Source of the DNA: Nocardioides sp. BGMRC 2183
GTDB taxonomy: Bacteria > Actinomycetota > Actinomycetes > Propionibacteriales > Nocardioidaceae
Reading direction: 5' to 3'
Assembly (NCBI GenBank): GCA_008123405.1
Contig: VSSA01000018.1
Coordinates: 23,808 to 87,807 of the forward strand
Length of the DNA: 64,000 bases
This document shows, one piece after another, positions 33,892 through 44,467 of the stretch. The notes below the pieces were generated by a model, which ran no database searches, had not been told where the DNA came from, and saw only the letters and a list, made by a program, of their open reading frames with translations. Position 1 is the first letter of the stretch. Each line of letters starts with the position of its first letter. The translations under genes were made by a program, and so were the position numbers.

Positions 33892-34803
33892 ATGGCCGAC
33901 GAATCCCCGACGAGCACCCCGACGCCCGCGGACCACGACGACAACGCAGCGACCACAGCGGCCTTCGAAGCCGAGCGGCCGCGCCTGCTGCGGATCGCCA
34001 CCCAGGTGCTGGGCGACCGGACCGAGGCCGAGGACGTCGTACAGCTGGCGTGGCTGCGGCTGCACGGCACCAGGACCGGCTCCGGCGCACCGATCGAGAA
34101 CCTGCCGGCGTGGCTGACCACGGTGACCACCAGGCTCTGCCTGGACCGGCTGCGGGCACGTACGCCGGAACTCGACCCCGAGATCGACGCGCACGTCGAG
34201 GCCGGCGAGACAGCGCCCGACCCAGCCGAGGACGTCGCGCTGGCTGACACGGTGGGGATCGCGCTGCAGGTGGTGCTGGATCGGCTCAGTCCCAAGGAGC
34301 GGGTCGCGTTCGTGCTGCACGACACCTTCGGGTTCGAGTTCACCACGATCGCCTCGGTGCTCGACACCACGCCGGTCGCCGCCCGCAAGCTGGCCTCACG
34401 CGCCCGAGCCAAGGTGGCGCAGCCGGCGAGCGAGGACCAGCTCGCCGACTGGGAGGTGGTCGACGCGTTCATGGCAGCGGCCCGCGGCGGCGACCTGGAT
34501 CGTCTGCTCCAACTGCTGGCACCGGACGCCGTGGTCATCGGCGACGCCGCAGCGATCGCCACCGGCACGCCCGAGCGGATCGCCGGCCGGGAGCAGATCG
34601 CCTCCTTCTTCAACGGCGCCGCCCACGCAGCTCTCCCCGTGTACGTCGGCGATCGCCCCGGCTCGGCCTGGTACGACCGCGGCGTGGCTCGGGTCGCCTT
34701 CGACTTCACGGTCGTCGACGGGCGGGTGCAGCGGATCGACTTCCGCGCCGCGCCGGAGAGCCTGGAGCAGGTCCAGCGCCGCAAGGACGACGTACCGCGC
34801 TGA
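33892..34803 (+). CDS. ECF41-group sigma factor with C-terminal SnoaL-like domain
   Basis: 303 residues from ATG 33892; the in-frame GTG 33883 is too close to GGAAG. Sigma-2 region RPRLLRIATQVLGDRTEAED with VVQLAWLRL, sigma-4 LSPKERVAFVLHDTFGFEFT and VLDTTPVAARKLASRARAKV, then a SnoaL/NTF2-like domain (about 180-295; FMAAARGGDLDRLLQLLAPD). ECF41 factors have no anti-sigma; the SnoaL extension controls activity. Typical targets are an adjacent oxidoreductase, epimerase or carboxymuconolactone-decarboxylase gene; none lies immediately downstream here, so its target is open. Confidence 0.88.
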   Translation: MADESPTSTPTPADHDDNAATTAAFEAERPRLLRIATQVLGDRTEAEDVVQLAWLRLHGTRTGSGAPIENLPAWLTTVTTRLCLDRLRARTPELDPEIDAHVEAGETAPDPAEDVALADTVGIALQVVLDRLSPKERVAFVLHDTFGFEFTTIASVLDTTPVAARKLASRARAKVAQPASEDQLADWEVVDAFMAAARGGDLDRLLQLLAPDAVVIGDAAAIATGTPERIAGREQIASFFNGAAHAALPVYVGDRPGSAWYDRGVARVAFDFTVVDGRVQRIDFRAAPESLEQVQRRKDDVPR

Positions 34804-34895
34804 GCGGCGAGACGGCGTTCACCCCGACCGAACTCACGGATACGGTGTCAGGGCAGCCCGAATAATGGCCGGGCGCTGGCGAGAGGGGCGCACGG

Positions 34896-35798
34896 GTGGA
34901 GCCCAGGATGGGGGTGCGCGACCTCACGGCGGTCGTCGCGGTCGCCGAGCACGCGAGCTTCGCTCGGGCCGCGGAGGCCCTGTGGATCTCGCGGGCCAGC
35001 ATGAGCGAGCAGGTGAAGAGGGTCGAGCAGGCGCTCGGCGTACGTCTCTTCGAACGCACCACGCGCTCGGTGGCGCTGACACCGGCGGGTCGGATCTTCG
35101 TGGACCACGCGACCCGGGTCCTGGCCGACCTCGACGGGATGACCGACGCGGTCCGGGCAGCCGGCGAGCTCACCCGGGGGACGATCCGGCTCGGCCTTCC
35201 GGCCGGCGTGGCAAGCCAGCGGTTCTGGCACGTGCTGTCGTCCTTCCATCGCGACCACCCTGCTGTGGAGCTGGAGTTCACCGAGACCGCGGTCGATGAC
35301 CTGGTCGGCGCCACCTCGAAGCGCGAGCTGGACCTCTCGCTCGTCGCCTGGCCGGCGGGATCTCCTCCGGCCCGGGTCAGCACGGCCGAGCTCGACGTCG
35401 AACAGACCTGCATCGCCGTCGCCACCGACCACCCGTGGGCAAGCGCCAACGCGGTCTCAGCCGAGGACCTGGCAGGCGTGCCGCTGGTCACCTTCACCGC
35501 GGGCTTCGTGCTGCGCGCGATCGCCGAGGAGCTCTGCCGGCGCGCCGGGATCGAGCCGTCGATCGCGCTGCAGTCCGCGACGGATGGGACCGTGGCGGGC
35601 CTGGTGCGAGCCCACGTCGGTTACACCGTGACCACGCGGGCGCACGCCCTGGATGCGGGCCTGGTGGCGGTCGCCTGCGAGGTGGAGCCGCTCGAGCGGG
35701 TCAACGGCCTGGCCTGGGCCAGGAGACGGACCCTCGATCCGGTCGCGACGCGACTCCGCGACCGGCTGCTGAGCAGCTTCGATCACGACCCTCGCTGA
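34896..35798 (+). CDS. LysR-family transcriptional regulator
   Basis: 300 residues from GTG 34896 (ATG 34908 is an alternative). Winged helix: MGVRDLTAVVAVAEHASFAR then EALWISRASMSEQVKRVEQA and RLFERTTRSVALTPAG; the rest is a two-lobed ligand-binding domain (GTIRLGLPAGVASQRFWHVL). The following TSUP permease, 121 bases downstream on the same strand, is a possible partner. Its stop codon lies in a 12-bp tandem repeat (35791-35838). Confidence 0.88.
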   Translation: MEPRMGVRDLTAVVAVAEHASFARAAEALWISRASMSEQVKRVEQALGVRLFERTTRSVALTPAGRIFVDHATRVLADLDGMTDAVRAAGELTRGTIRLGLPAGVASQRFWHVLSSFHRDHPAVELEFTETAVDDLVGATSKRELDLSLVAWPAGSPPARVSTAELDVEQTCIAVATDHPWASANAVSAEDLAGVPLVTFTAGFVLRAIAEELCRRAGIEPSIALQSATDGTVAGLVRAHVGYTVTTRAHALDAGLVAVACEVEPLERVNGLAWARRRTLDPVATRLRDRLLSSFDHDPR

Positions 35799-35838
35799 CC
35801 CGCTCGCTGACCCGCTCGCTGACCCCCTCACTGACCGC
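35791..35838. repeat. 12-bp tandem repeat across a stop codon
   Basis: Four units: CTCGCTGACCCG twice, CTCGCTGACCCC, CTCACTGACCGC. The first contains the TGA stop of the LysR gene. Every unit carries an in-frame TGA, so readthrough would meet a stop again every four codons. Confidence 0.7.
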
Positions 35839-35919
35839 AGGCATTATCAGGCCCAGCCGATCAGAGCGTTCACTCATTCGGCGTTGATGACATAGTCGCC
35901 ACCGCCCTACCGTTCCGCT

Positions 35920-36648
35920 GTGACCCTGCTGATCGCCGCCACGCTGTGCGTCGGGTTCGCGGCGGTCGTCGGCGGTGCGACCGGCTTCGGCTCGTCGCTG
36001 ATCGCCGCGCCACTGATGCTCCTCGCGGGCGTCGGCGTGACGGAGACCGTGGTGGTCAACCTCGTCGTCGGCCTGGTCACCCGGCTCTCCGCCGCCTACC
36101 AGCTGCGCAGCCATCTGGACCGACGGCGGGTGCTTCGGCTCGGCGGAGCAGCGATCCCCGGGGCCTGGCTCGGCGCCGCCACCCTCGCGTATCTGCCCGA
36201 CGAGCTCCTCAAACCGGCAGTCGGCGCCATGACCATCGTCTGCGGCCTGGTGATGGCGCTGCCCAGCACCCGTGAGCCTGCGCCCCCGTCGGCACCGGCC
36301 ACCCTGGCGGTCGGCGCCATCGGCGGCTACCTCTCCACCACCACCTCGCTCAACGGGCCGCCCCCGGTCCTGCTGCTGAGCCGGGCGCAGGTGCCGCCAC
36401 TGACCTTCATCGCCGACCTCGCCGGCTACTTCGTGATCGCGAACGTCGCCTCGATCGCGCTGCTGACGACGTACACGGATCTCGATCTCGGCGCCGCCGG
36501 CCCGATGCTCGGAGCCTGCGTCGCCGTGGCGCTGGTCGGCAATCAACTCGGCATCGCGGTCGCGCGCCGCCTCCCGGTCGCGGTCTTCCGGCACGCCGTC
36601 ACCGTGATGGTGGTGGCCGCCGGCGCGATCACCATCGCCGCCGCCTGA
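35920..36648 (+). CDS. TSUP (TauE/SafE) family permease
   Basis: 242 residues from GTG 35920, about eight helices. TSUP motif VGFAAVVGGATGFGSSLIAAP in the first helix and the second-half GAIGGYLSTTTSLNGPPPVL. The family exports or imports sulfite, sulfoacetate and related organic anions. The upstream LysR protein could control it. Its end is 2 bases from the stop of the converging TetR gene, with no hairpin. Confidence 0.85.
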   Translation: MTLLIAATLCVGFAAVVGGATGFGSSLIAAPLMLLAGVGVTETVVVNLVVGLVTRLSAAYQLRSHLDRRRVLRLGGAAIPGAWLGAATLAYLPDELLKPAVGAMTIVCGLVMALPSTREPAPPSAPATLAVGAIGGYLSTTTSLNGPPPVLLLSRAQVPPLTFIADLAGYFVIANVASIALLTTYTDLDLGAAGPMLGACVAVALVGNQLGIAVARRLPVAVFRHAVTVMVVAAGAITIAAA

Positions 36649-36650
36649 CG

Positions 36651-37259
36651 TCAGACTGCTTCGACGGGCTCCCGCATCGACGCGATCAGGCTGGCGCAGA
36701 TCGACTGGACCTTCGTCGCGGTCATCCCGTGCGAGCCCAACAGCGCCTGCACGGAGAGACCGTCGAGCAGCCCCATCAGGTGGTGCGCCAAGGCGGTGCT
36801 GTCGCCCGGGGCGAGCTCACCGCGGGCCTGCCCGGCGATGATCAACCCCTCGATCCGCTCCGCCCAACGGCTGTAGGCGCGGTCGTGGACCAGCTTGAGC
36901 TCGTCATCCTGCAGCGCGGCGGCCCACAGCTCGATCCAGACATGCCACGCCTCGATGGTCTCCTCGTCCACCGGGCTGTAGGAGTCGACCAGGGCGGTCA
37001 ACACCTCGACCGCATGGTCGGACCGGTTGTCGAAGATCACCGCCCGACGATCGAGCGAGCGATCGAAATTGTTCTCGAACGCCGCTCGGATCAGCTCGAG
37101 TTTGCTGTCGAAGTAGTAGTGCACGATGCCGGGCGAGACACCGGCGTCGCGCGCGACGTCCGAGACGCGGAGGCCGAGCACCCCCCGGGTTGCGATCACC
37201 TTGCAGGCCGAGCGCATGATCTGGTCGCGACGCTCGGCTTCGACACTGGGGCGGGCCAT
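36651..37259 (-). CDS. TetR-family repressor of the acyl-CoA operon (BetI-like)
   Basis: 202 residues from ATG 37259 with GAGGAGG upstream. Helix-turn-helix: RRDQIMRSACKVIATRGVLG, VSDVARDAGVSPGIVHYYFD; the C-terminal half (IEAWHVWIELWAAALQDDEL) resembles the BetI group. Last gene of a five-gene minus-strand operon beginning at 43101. The 20-bp palindrome at 43115-43134, over the operon's transcription start, is the obvious operator, giving a self-limiting loop. The effector is probably an acyl-CoA or related pathway compound (inference). Confidence 0.85.
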   Translation of the reverse strand: MARPSVEAERRDQIMRSACKVIATRGVLGLRVSDVARDAGVSPGIVHYYFDSKLELIRAAFENNFDRSLDRRAVIFDNRSDHAVEVLTALVDSYSPVDEETIEAWHVWIELWAAALQDDELKLVHDRAYSRWAERIEGLIIAGQARGELAPGDSTALAHHLMGLLDGLSVQALLGSHGMTATKVQSICASLIASMREPVEAV

Positions 37260-37282
37260 GGTTGCCTCCTCGAGTTGTCGGG

Positions 37283-38338
<1,056 letters not shown>

Positions 38339-39496
38339 TCAGAGCCGGCGGGAGATCACCAGGCGCATGATGTCCGAGGTGCCCTCCTCGATCTCCTCGA
38401 GCTTCACGTCGCGCATCCACTGCTCCACCGGGAACTCCCGCGAGTAGCCCCAGCCGCCGAGGGTCTGCACCGCAGCGTGGGTCACGAACATCGCGGTCTC
38501 GGAGGCCTGCAGCTTGGCCATCGCGGCGATCTTGGAGGCGTCCCGACCAGCGTCGAGGGTGCGCGCCGCGTGCAGCGTCATCAGCCACGCGGACTCGATC
38601 CGGGTCGCCATGTCGGCGAGCCGGAACGCGACGGCCTGGTGGTCGATGATCGGCTTGCCGAACTGGGTGCGCTCGCGGGCGTAGTCCAGCGCGTACTCGT
38701 ACGCCGCCCGCGCGGCGCCGGTCGCCGCCGCTGCCAGCACGGTGCGGGAGATGTCGAAGGTGTGCATCAGGCCGTGGAAGCCCTGGCCCTCGTCGCCGAG
38801 GCGGTGCTCGGTGGGCACGAAGACGTCGTCGAAGAACATCTCGCGGTTGACGATCGCGCGCTGACCCATCTTGCGCATCGGCTCGCCGAAGGTGAGGCCC
38901 TCGGCGTCCTTGCGGAGCAGGAACGCCGAGACGCCGCCGGAGCGCTGGGTCGGGTCGGTCTTGGCGAAGACGACGTACTGCTCGGCGAGACCGGCGTTGG
39001 AGATCCAGGTCTTCTGACCGTTGATTCGGTAGCCGCCGTCCACCTCGGTCGCGGTGGTGACGATCGAGGCCGCATCGGAGCCCGAGCCGGGCTCGGTGGT
39101 GGCGAGCGCGGTGAAGAGCGGGTCGGCGCCGGTGAGCGGGGTCAGCCACTCCTTCTTCTGCTCCTCCGAGCCGATCGCCAGCAGCGGGTCGGCGAAGAAG
39201 CCGTTGGAGCAGACGAAGTTGCCGATGCCCGGGTCGCCCCAGCAGAGCTGCTCCTGCACGAGGCACTGGGTGAAGACGTCGGTGAAGCCGCCGCCGCCGT
39301 ACTCCTCGGGGAGCATGAAGTCGGTGATGCCGACCTTCGCGGCGGCCCGGAAGATGTCGACCGGGGACTCGACGTCGGCCTCGTCCACCTCGCGGCCGCG
39401 CGGCCGGATCTCGTTGGCGGCGAACTGGCGGGTGACGTCGATGATCGCGCGCTGCTCGTCGGTCAGCGGCCACGGCTCGAGGGCGGAGGTGGTCAT
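38339..39496 (-). CDS. acyl-CoA dehydrogenase
   Basis: 385 residues, AAGGAG ribosome-binding site. Typical medium-chain type: N-terminal helices (DEQRAIIDVTRQFAANEIRP), FAD/substrate block LFTALATTEPGSGSDAASIV, NGQKTWISNAG, C-terminal VTHAAVQTLGGWGYSREFPV and the catalytic Glu in EEIEEGTSDIMRLV. It makes a 2-enoyl-CoA and passes electrons to ETF. Third gene of the operon; the neighbouring CoA ligase and aldehyde dehydrogenase would supply its acyl-CoA. Confidence 0.93.
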   Translation of the reverse strand: MTTSALEPWPLTDEQRAIIDVTRQFAANEIRPRGREVDEADVESPVDIFRAAAKVGITDFMLPEEYGGGGFTDVFTQCLVQEQLCWGDPGIGNFVCSNGFFADPLLAIGSEEQKKEWLTPLTGADPLFTALATTEPGSGSDAASIVTTATEVDGGYRINGQKTWISNAGLAEQYVVFAKTDPTQRSGGVSAFLLRKDAEGLTFGEPMRKMGQRAIVNREMFFDDVFVPTEHRLGDEGQGFHGLMHTFDISRTVLAAAATGAARAAYEYALDYARERTQFGKPIIDHQAVAFRLADMATRIESAWLMTLHAARTLDAGRDASKIAAMAKLQASETAMFVTHAAVQTLGGWGYSREFPVEQWMRDVKLEEIEEGTSDIMRLVISRRL

Positions 39497-39583
39497 GGGT
39501 TGCTCCTTGGGTTCGGTGGTGCAGGCTTGTTGGTGCTGGGTTGGTGCTGCTGGGTCAGGGGTGATGGGCGGTTGGGACCCGAG

Positions 39584-40969
39584 TCAGGAGGCTCGGTGCC
39601 ACAGACGCTGGTTGACGAACTCGTTGAGTCCGAGGGGGCCGAGCTCGCGACCGAAGCCGGAGCGCTTGACGCCGCCGAAGGGGAGCTCGGGCCCGTCGGC
39701 GGTCACGTGGTTGACGCTGACCATGCCGACCTCGAGTGCCTCGGCGACAGCCGCCGCCCGATCCGGGTCGGTGCTGAACACCGCGGCGCCGAGGCCGTAC
39801 GGCGAGTCGTTGGCCACCCTTGTCGCCTCGGCGTCCGACGTCACCCGGTGCACCAGGGCCACCGGGCCGAAGAGCTCCTCGTGGTAGGTCGGTGTCCCTG
39901 GCCGCACACCGGTGAGGACGCCCGGGGAGAAGTACGCCGCGGGACCGTCGGCGAGCACACCCCCGACGAGGCGCGCACCGTCGGCGACGGCTCGCGCGAC
40001 CTGGGCGGCGATCCGTTCCGCGGCGGCGCGCGAGGCCATCGGCGCGAAGCCCTCGGAACCTGCCCGGGCAGCGCGCTGCTCGAGGCGCTCGACGAACCGG
40101 TCGTAGAGGTCGGCGTGCACGATCATCCGCTTGTTCGACGTACAGGCCTGGCCGTTGTTGTAGATCCGGGTCTCCCAGGCGAGGTCGGCGATGGCGTCCA
40201 CGTCGGTGGCATCCAGCACCACGAAGGCGTCGGACCCGCCGAGCTCGAGCACGCACTTCTTCAGGTGCGTGCCGGCGATCGCGGCGATCGTCGCTCCAGC
40301 GGTCTCCGAGCCGGTGAACGAGACGCCCCGGATCCGGTCGTCGCCGATCACCTGCTCCACCTGCTGGTGAGTGGCGAAGACGTTCACGTAGGCGCCGTCG
40401 GGGAGGCCCGCGGCGCGGACCAGCTGCTCGATCGCCTCGGCCGTGGCCGGGGTGGACTCGGCGTGCTTGACCACCAGGGTGTTGCCGACCAGCAGGTTGG
40501 GCGCGAGGAAGCGCACCACCTGGTAGAGCGGGTAGTTCCAGGGCATCACGCCGAGCAGCGGACCGAGCGGGCGCCGCTGCACTCGCGCCTCGCCGGGCAG
40601 GCTGGTCGGCAGGTCCTGATCCGCCAGGAGCCCGGGCCCCTGCTCGGCGTAGTACCGCAGGATCGCCTGGCAGTACGCGACCTCCGCGAGCCCCTCGGCC
40701 ACCTGCTTGCCCATCTCGGTGCGCATCGTGGCGGCGAGCTCGTCAGCCTGTTCTCCGAACAGGTTCGCCAGCCGGTCCAGCGCGACCGCGCGCTCGGTCA
40801 CCGGCAACGCCGACCAGAGGCCGAACGCGTCCGTCGCGCGCTGCAGCGGGGTCTCGACCTCGGCGGCGACGTCGTAGGTCGCGACCACCGCGCCGGTGGC
40901 CGGATCGGTGATCTGGTACCTCGGCTGCAGCGCTGGGGCAGCAGGGGTGCACCGTGGCATCTTGTTCAC
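39584..40969 (-). CDS. NAD(P)-dependent aldehyde dehydrogenase (succinate-semialdehyde-type), copy 1
   Basis: 461 residues from GTG 40969 (GTGA overlap with the ligase gene; ATG 40960 is an alternative). GVMPWNYPLYQVVRFLAPNL, active-site Glu in LELGGSDAFVVLD, catalytic Cys in NNGQACTSNKRM, and PFGGVKRSGFGRELGPLGLN at the end. This is the short, 455-residue SSADH/YneI-like group. It oxidises an aldehyde to an acid, which the adjoining ligase could activate. A paralogue with the same domain order is at 51845-53209. Confidence 0.9.
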   Translation of the reverse strand: MNKMPRCTPAAPALQPRYQITDPATGAVVATYDVAAEVETPLQRATDAFGLWSALPVTERAVALDRLANLFGEQADELAATMRTEMGKQVAEGLAEVAYCQAILRYYAEQGPGLLADQDLPTSLPGEARVQRRPLGPLLGVMPWNYPLYQVVRFLAPNLLVGNTLVVKHAESTPATAEAIEQLVRAAGLPDGAYVNVFATHQQVEQVIGDDRIRGVSFTGSETAGATIAAIAGTHLKKCVLELGGSDAFVVLDATDVDAIADLAWETRIYNNGQACTSNKRMIVHADLYDRFVERLEQRAARAGSEGFAPMASRAAAERIAAQVARAVADGARLVGGVLADGPAAYFSPGVLTGVRPGTPTYHEELFGPVALVHRVTSDAEATRVANDSPYGLGAAVFSTDPDRAAAVAEALEVGMVSVNHVTADGPELPFGGVKRSGFGRELGPLGLNEFVNQRLWHRAS

Positions 40970-43101
40970 CGCTCGTTCTGCACGCGTCCGCGCACGGCAT
41001 GGTGGGATCCGGTCGCCGGAGCTGACGGCAGCACCAGCGCGTCGACGGCGACCAATCCATCGGGAGCCACCCGCACGGGATTGATCTCGAGATCATCGGT
41101 GTGGGGCGCGGCGGCGATCACCTCCGAGGCAACGACGACGGCACCGACCAACGCGTCGACATCGACGCCGGGACGGCCGCGCCAGCCGGCCAGCAGGCGG
41201 CGGCTGGTCAAGCCGTCGACCATCGCACGGGCGACCTCCCGGTCGACCGGTGCCAGCTCCAGCCGGACGTCGCGCCACAGCTCGGCCTCGACACCGCCGT
41301 AGCCCACCATGATGGTGGGACCGAAGTCCCGGTCGCGCCGGGCCCCGACGATCATCTCGACCACGTCGCCGCGCCGATCCATCTCCTCCACGACGTAGTC
41401 GCCGGGACCGAGCCGCTCGATCATCGTGGTCAGTGCCGCCTGCAGCTGCTCCTCGTCGCGCAGCCCGAGGACCACACCCCCGTGTTCGCTCTTGTGCGCC
41501 AGCCAGGCCGCCTTGAGCGCAACCGGGTAGGAGAGGCTCGCGGTCGCCGTGGCGCAGAGGTCGGCGACCTGCTGCCCCTCGGCCATCCGCACCGCCGCCG
41601 GGACTGCGATGCCGACCTCGGTCAGCAAGGCGCGGGCGTCCCAGTACGTCGTACCTCCGGGGACCGGCACTCCTTCGGGGATCTTCATCTCCCGGCCCGG
41701 GTGCTCGGCCAGTCGGGCCGCGCCGGCGAGGGCACGCAGCGCCTCGTCGACGGTGAGGTACGCCGGCACGTGGTGCTCCCACATCCGGGTGACGGCCCGG
41801 GACGCGCGGCTCATGCTGTGCACCACCAGCGGCACGTGACGTGCCTGGGCCAGTGCCCCCAGCCGGTCCACCACGGCGAGCTCGCGGTCGGTGATCGACG
41901 GGGTGTCCTCGCCGTACTTGCCGAGGTAGCCGGAGACGAGCACGGCATCCACTTCACCGGACGCGGCGAGGATCTCGGCGACCTCGGCGTAGACGTTCAG
42001 ATCCGCCTCACCGGCGCCGGCGAGGTCGACCGGGTTCGCCACACTGGCCCCTGCGGGCAGCAGCGCCCTCAGCCGCTGCTGGAGCGACGCGGAGAAGAAC
42101 GGCGTGTCCAGCTGGAGCCCGGCCGCGAGGTCCGCGGCGATGCCGCCCTGACCGCCACTGTCACTGACCACCGCGACCCGGCGTCCGGCAGGCAGCTCGG
42201 AGACGGTGAGGTAGCGAGCCAGGTCCACCAGCTCCTCCGGGGAGACGACCCGGAGCGCTCCGCCGGCCCGACAGGCGGCGTCGACCAGGTCGACCGAGGA
42301 GGTCATCGAGCCGGTGTGTGACTGGGCGAGTCGTTGGCTGGCCTCCGACGCACCGGTTGCCAGCAACAGCACCGGTTTGCCGGCCGCGCGCAGCGCCCGG
42401 AAGACCTCGACCAGACGGCGGCCGTCGGCGAAGCTCTCCAGATAGACGGCGACCGCCCGGGTGCCCTGGTGGTCGACCAGACTCTCCAGCAGGTCAGCTG
42501 CGGTCACGTCGATCTCGTTGCCCACCGAGTAGAAGCGGGAGATGCCCACGCCGCCGTGCTCGGCGAGCGCGGCGATCTCCGAGCCGAGCTGCCCGCTCTG
42601 GGAGACGATGGCCAGCGAACCCGGGGTGAAGGTGCCCCAGGCCAGCGACAGCTCCGCGTCGGCGTCGTACATGCCGAGGCTGTTGGGACCGATCATCCGC
42701 GCCCCGCTCGCTCGTAGCACCTCGGTGAGTCGGTCCTGGTCCGGGACGCTCGCCGTGATGGTGAGGAAGGCCCGGGTCCCGGCGGCGATCGCCTCCTCGA
42801 CCACCCCCAGCACGTGGGCCGGCGGGACGCAGACGACCACCAGCTCCGGTACGCCGGGAAGGTCGGAGACGCTCGCATGGCTGGGCTGTCCCAGCACGGT
42901 GTCGGCACGGCGGTTGCCCAGCCACACCTGGCGTCGAGCGAGACCTCCGAGAGCCCCGGAAGCGAGCCAGAAACCCCACTTGGCGTCGTCCTCGGTGGCG
43001 CCGACCACGGCGACCGACGCGGGGTCGAGGAATGCCTCAGGCACAGCGGGCGTGCGCACCTGAGCAACCCGACTCTCGTGGGCCGGAATCCAGTCAGACA
43101 T
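40966..43101 (-). CDS. acetate-CoA ligase family (NDP-forming type) fused acyl-CoA synthetase
   Basis: 711 residues from ATG 43101, AGGAGG directly upstream. An N-terminal CoA-binding domain (FLDPASVAVVGATEDDAKWG, SGARMIGPNSLGMYDADAEL), a central flavodoxin-like ligase domain with the phospho-histidine block AQSHTGSMTSSVDL, and a C-terminal ATP-grasp domain (YPVALKAAWLAHKSEHGGVV, DDLEINPVRV). Such fused alpha-beta enzymes activate acetate, propionate, or aromatic/branched acids with ATP or GDP. First gene of the operon that ends with the TetR gene, preceded by a consensus promoter. Confidence 0.88.
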   Translation of the reverse strand: MSDWIPAHESRVAQVRTPAVPEAFLDPASVAVVGATEDDAKWGFWLASGALGGLARRQVWLGNRRADTVLGQPSHASVSDLPGVPELVVVCVPPAHVLGVVEEAIAAGTRAFLTITASVPDQDRLTEVLRASGARMIGPNSLGMYDADAELSLAWGTFTPGSLAIVSQSGQLGSEIAALAEHGGVGISRFYSVGNEIDVTAADLLESLVDHQGTRAVAVYLESFADGRRLVEVFRALRAAGKPVLLLATGASEASQRLAQSHTGSMTSSVDLVDAACRAGGALRVVSPEELVDLARYLTVSELPAGRRVAVVSDSGGQGGIAADLAAGLQLDTPFFSASLQQRLRALLPAGASVANPVDLAGAGEADLNVYAEVAEILAASGEVDAVLVSGYLGKYGEDTPSITDRELAVVDRLGALAQARHVPLVVHSMSRASRAVTRMWEHHVPAYLTVDEALRALAGAARLAEHPGREMKIPEGVPVPGGTTYWDARALLTEVGIAVPAAVRMAEGQQVADLCATATASLSYPVALKAAWLAHKSEHGGVVLGLRDEEQLQAALTTMIERLGPGDYVVEEMDRRGDVVEMIVGARRDRDFGPTIMVGYGGVEAELWRDVRLELAPVDREVARAMVDGLTSRRLLAGWRGRPGVDVDALVGAVVVASEVIAAAPHTDDLEINPVRVAPDGLVAVDALVLPSAPATGSHHAVRGRVQNER

Positions 43102-43114
43102 GGCGCCTCCTTTA

Positions 43115-43134
43115 TTAACTGGCTCATCAGTCAA
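43115..43134. promoter_or_regulatory. probable TetR operator of the acyl-CoA operon
   Basis: TTAACTGG-CTCA-TCAGTCAA: halves TTNACTG/CAGTNAA around a short centre. It overlaps the downstream edge of the -10 box and the predicted transcription start of the minus-strand operon, the right place for repression. Unusually AT-rich for this genome. Confidence 0.6.
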
Positions 43135-43161
43135 TTTAGAAGGGGCGACTGACTCCGTCAA
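43133..43161 (-). promoter_or_regulatory. sigma-70-type promoter of the acyl-CoA operon
   Basis: On the minus strand TTGACG (43161-43156), 17 bases, TAAATT (43138-43133), with predicted start about 43126, giving a 25-base leader that contains AGGAGG. Confidence 0.7.
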
Positions 43162-43214
43162 GGGCCGACATCGTCCGGATCAGCGAGCGTGGCTCGCCCA
43201 TTCGGCAAGCAACG

Positions 43215-44203
<989 letters not shown>

Positions 44204-44213
<10 letters not shown>

Positions 44214-44467
44214 CCGATGTGCTCCAGCGGCGATCGGTCCAGGCCGATCCGACGGTGCCAGTCGTGGAACTCCGCATAGACCGCCGGCAGCAGCTCGACG
44301 CTCTGATAGGCCGCGGGGTCGGGCACGCCGAGGGCCTCGGCGAGCACCACGGTCAGGAAGAGATCGTCCTCCTCACGCTGCGCGCGACGCATCGTACGCC
44401 GGTACGGTCCGGCGTAGAACTCCTCCAGACCGTCGGCGAACGCGCGCCAGCGCGCGCGAAGACTCAC
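44204..44467 (-). CDS. cory-CC-star family small protein
   Basis: 87 residues from GTG 44467, overlapping the CstA stop (GTGA). Reads RWRAFADGLEEFYAGPYRRT, MRRAQREEDDLFLTVVLAEA and ends ...EHIGCC at the C-terminus, the paired terminal cysteines that give the family its name. The DDLF/EALGVPDP core and terminal CC are conserved in actinobacteria, generally beside CstA and/or ArsA-type ATPases. The terminal Cys pair could bind metal, redox cycle or be lipidated; function is not established. It takes the position that the small YbdD/YjiX protein has in enterobacterial cstA operons. Confidence 0.75.
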
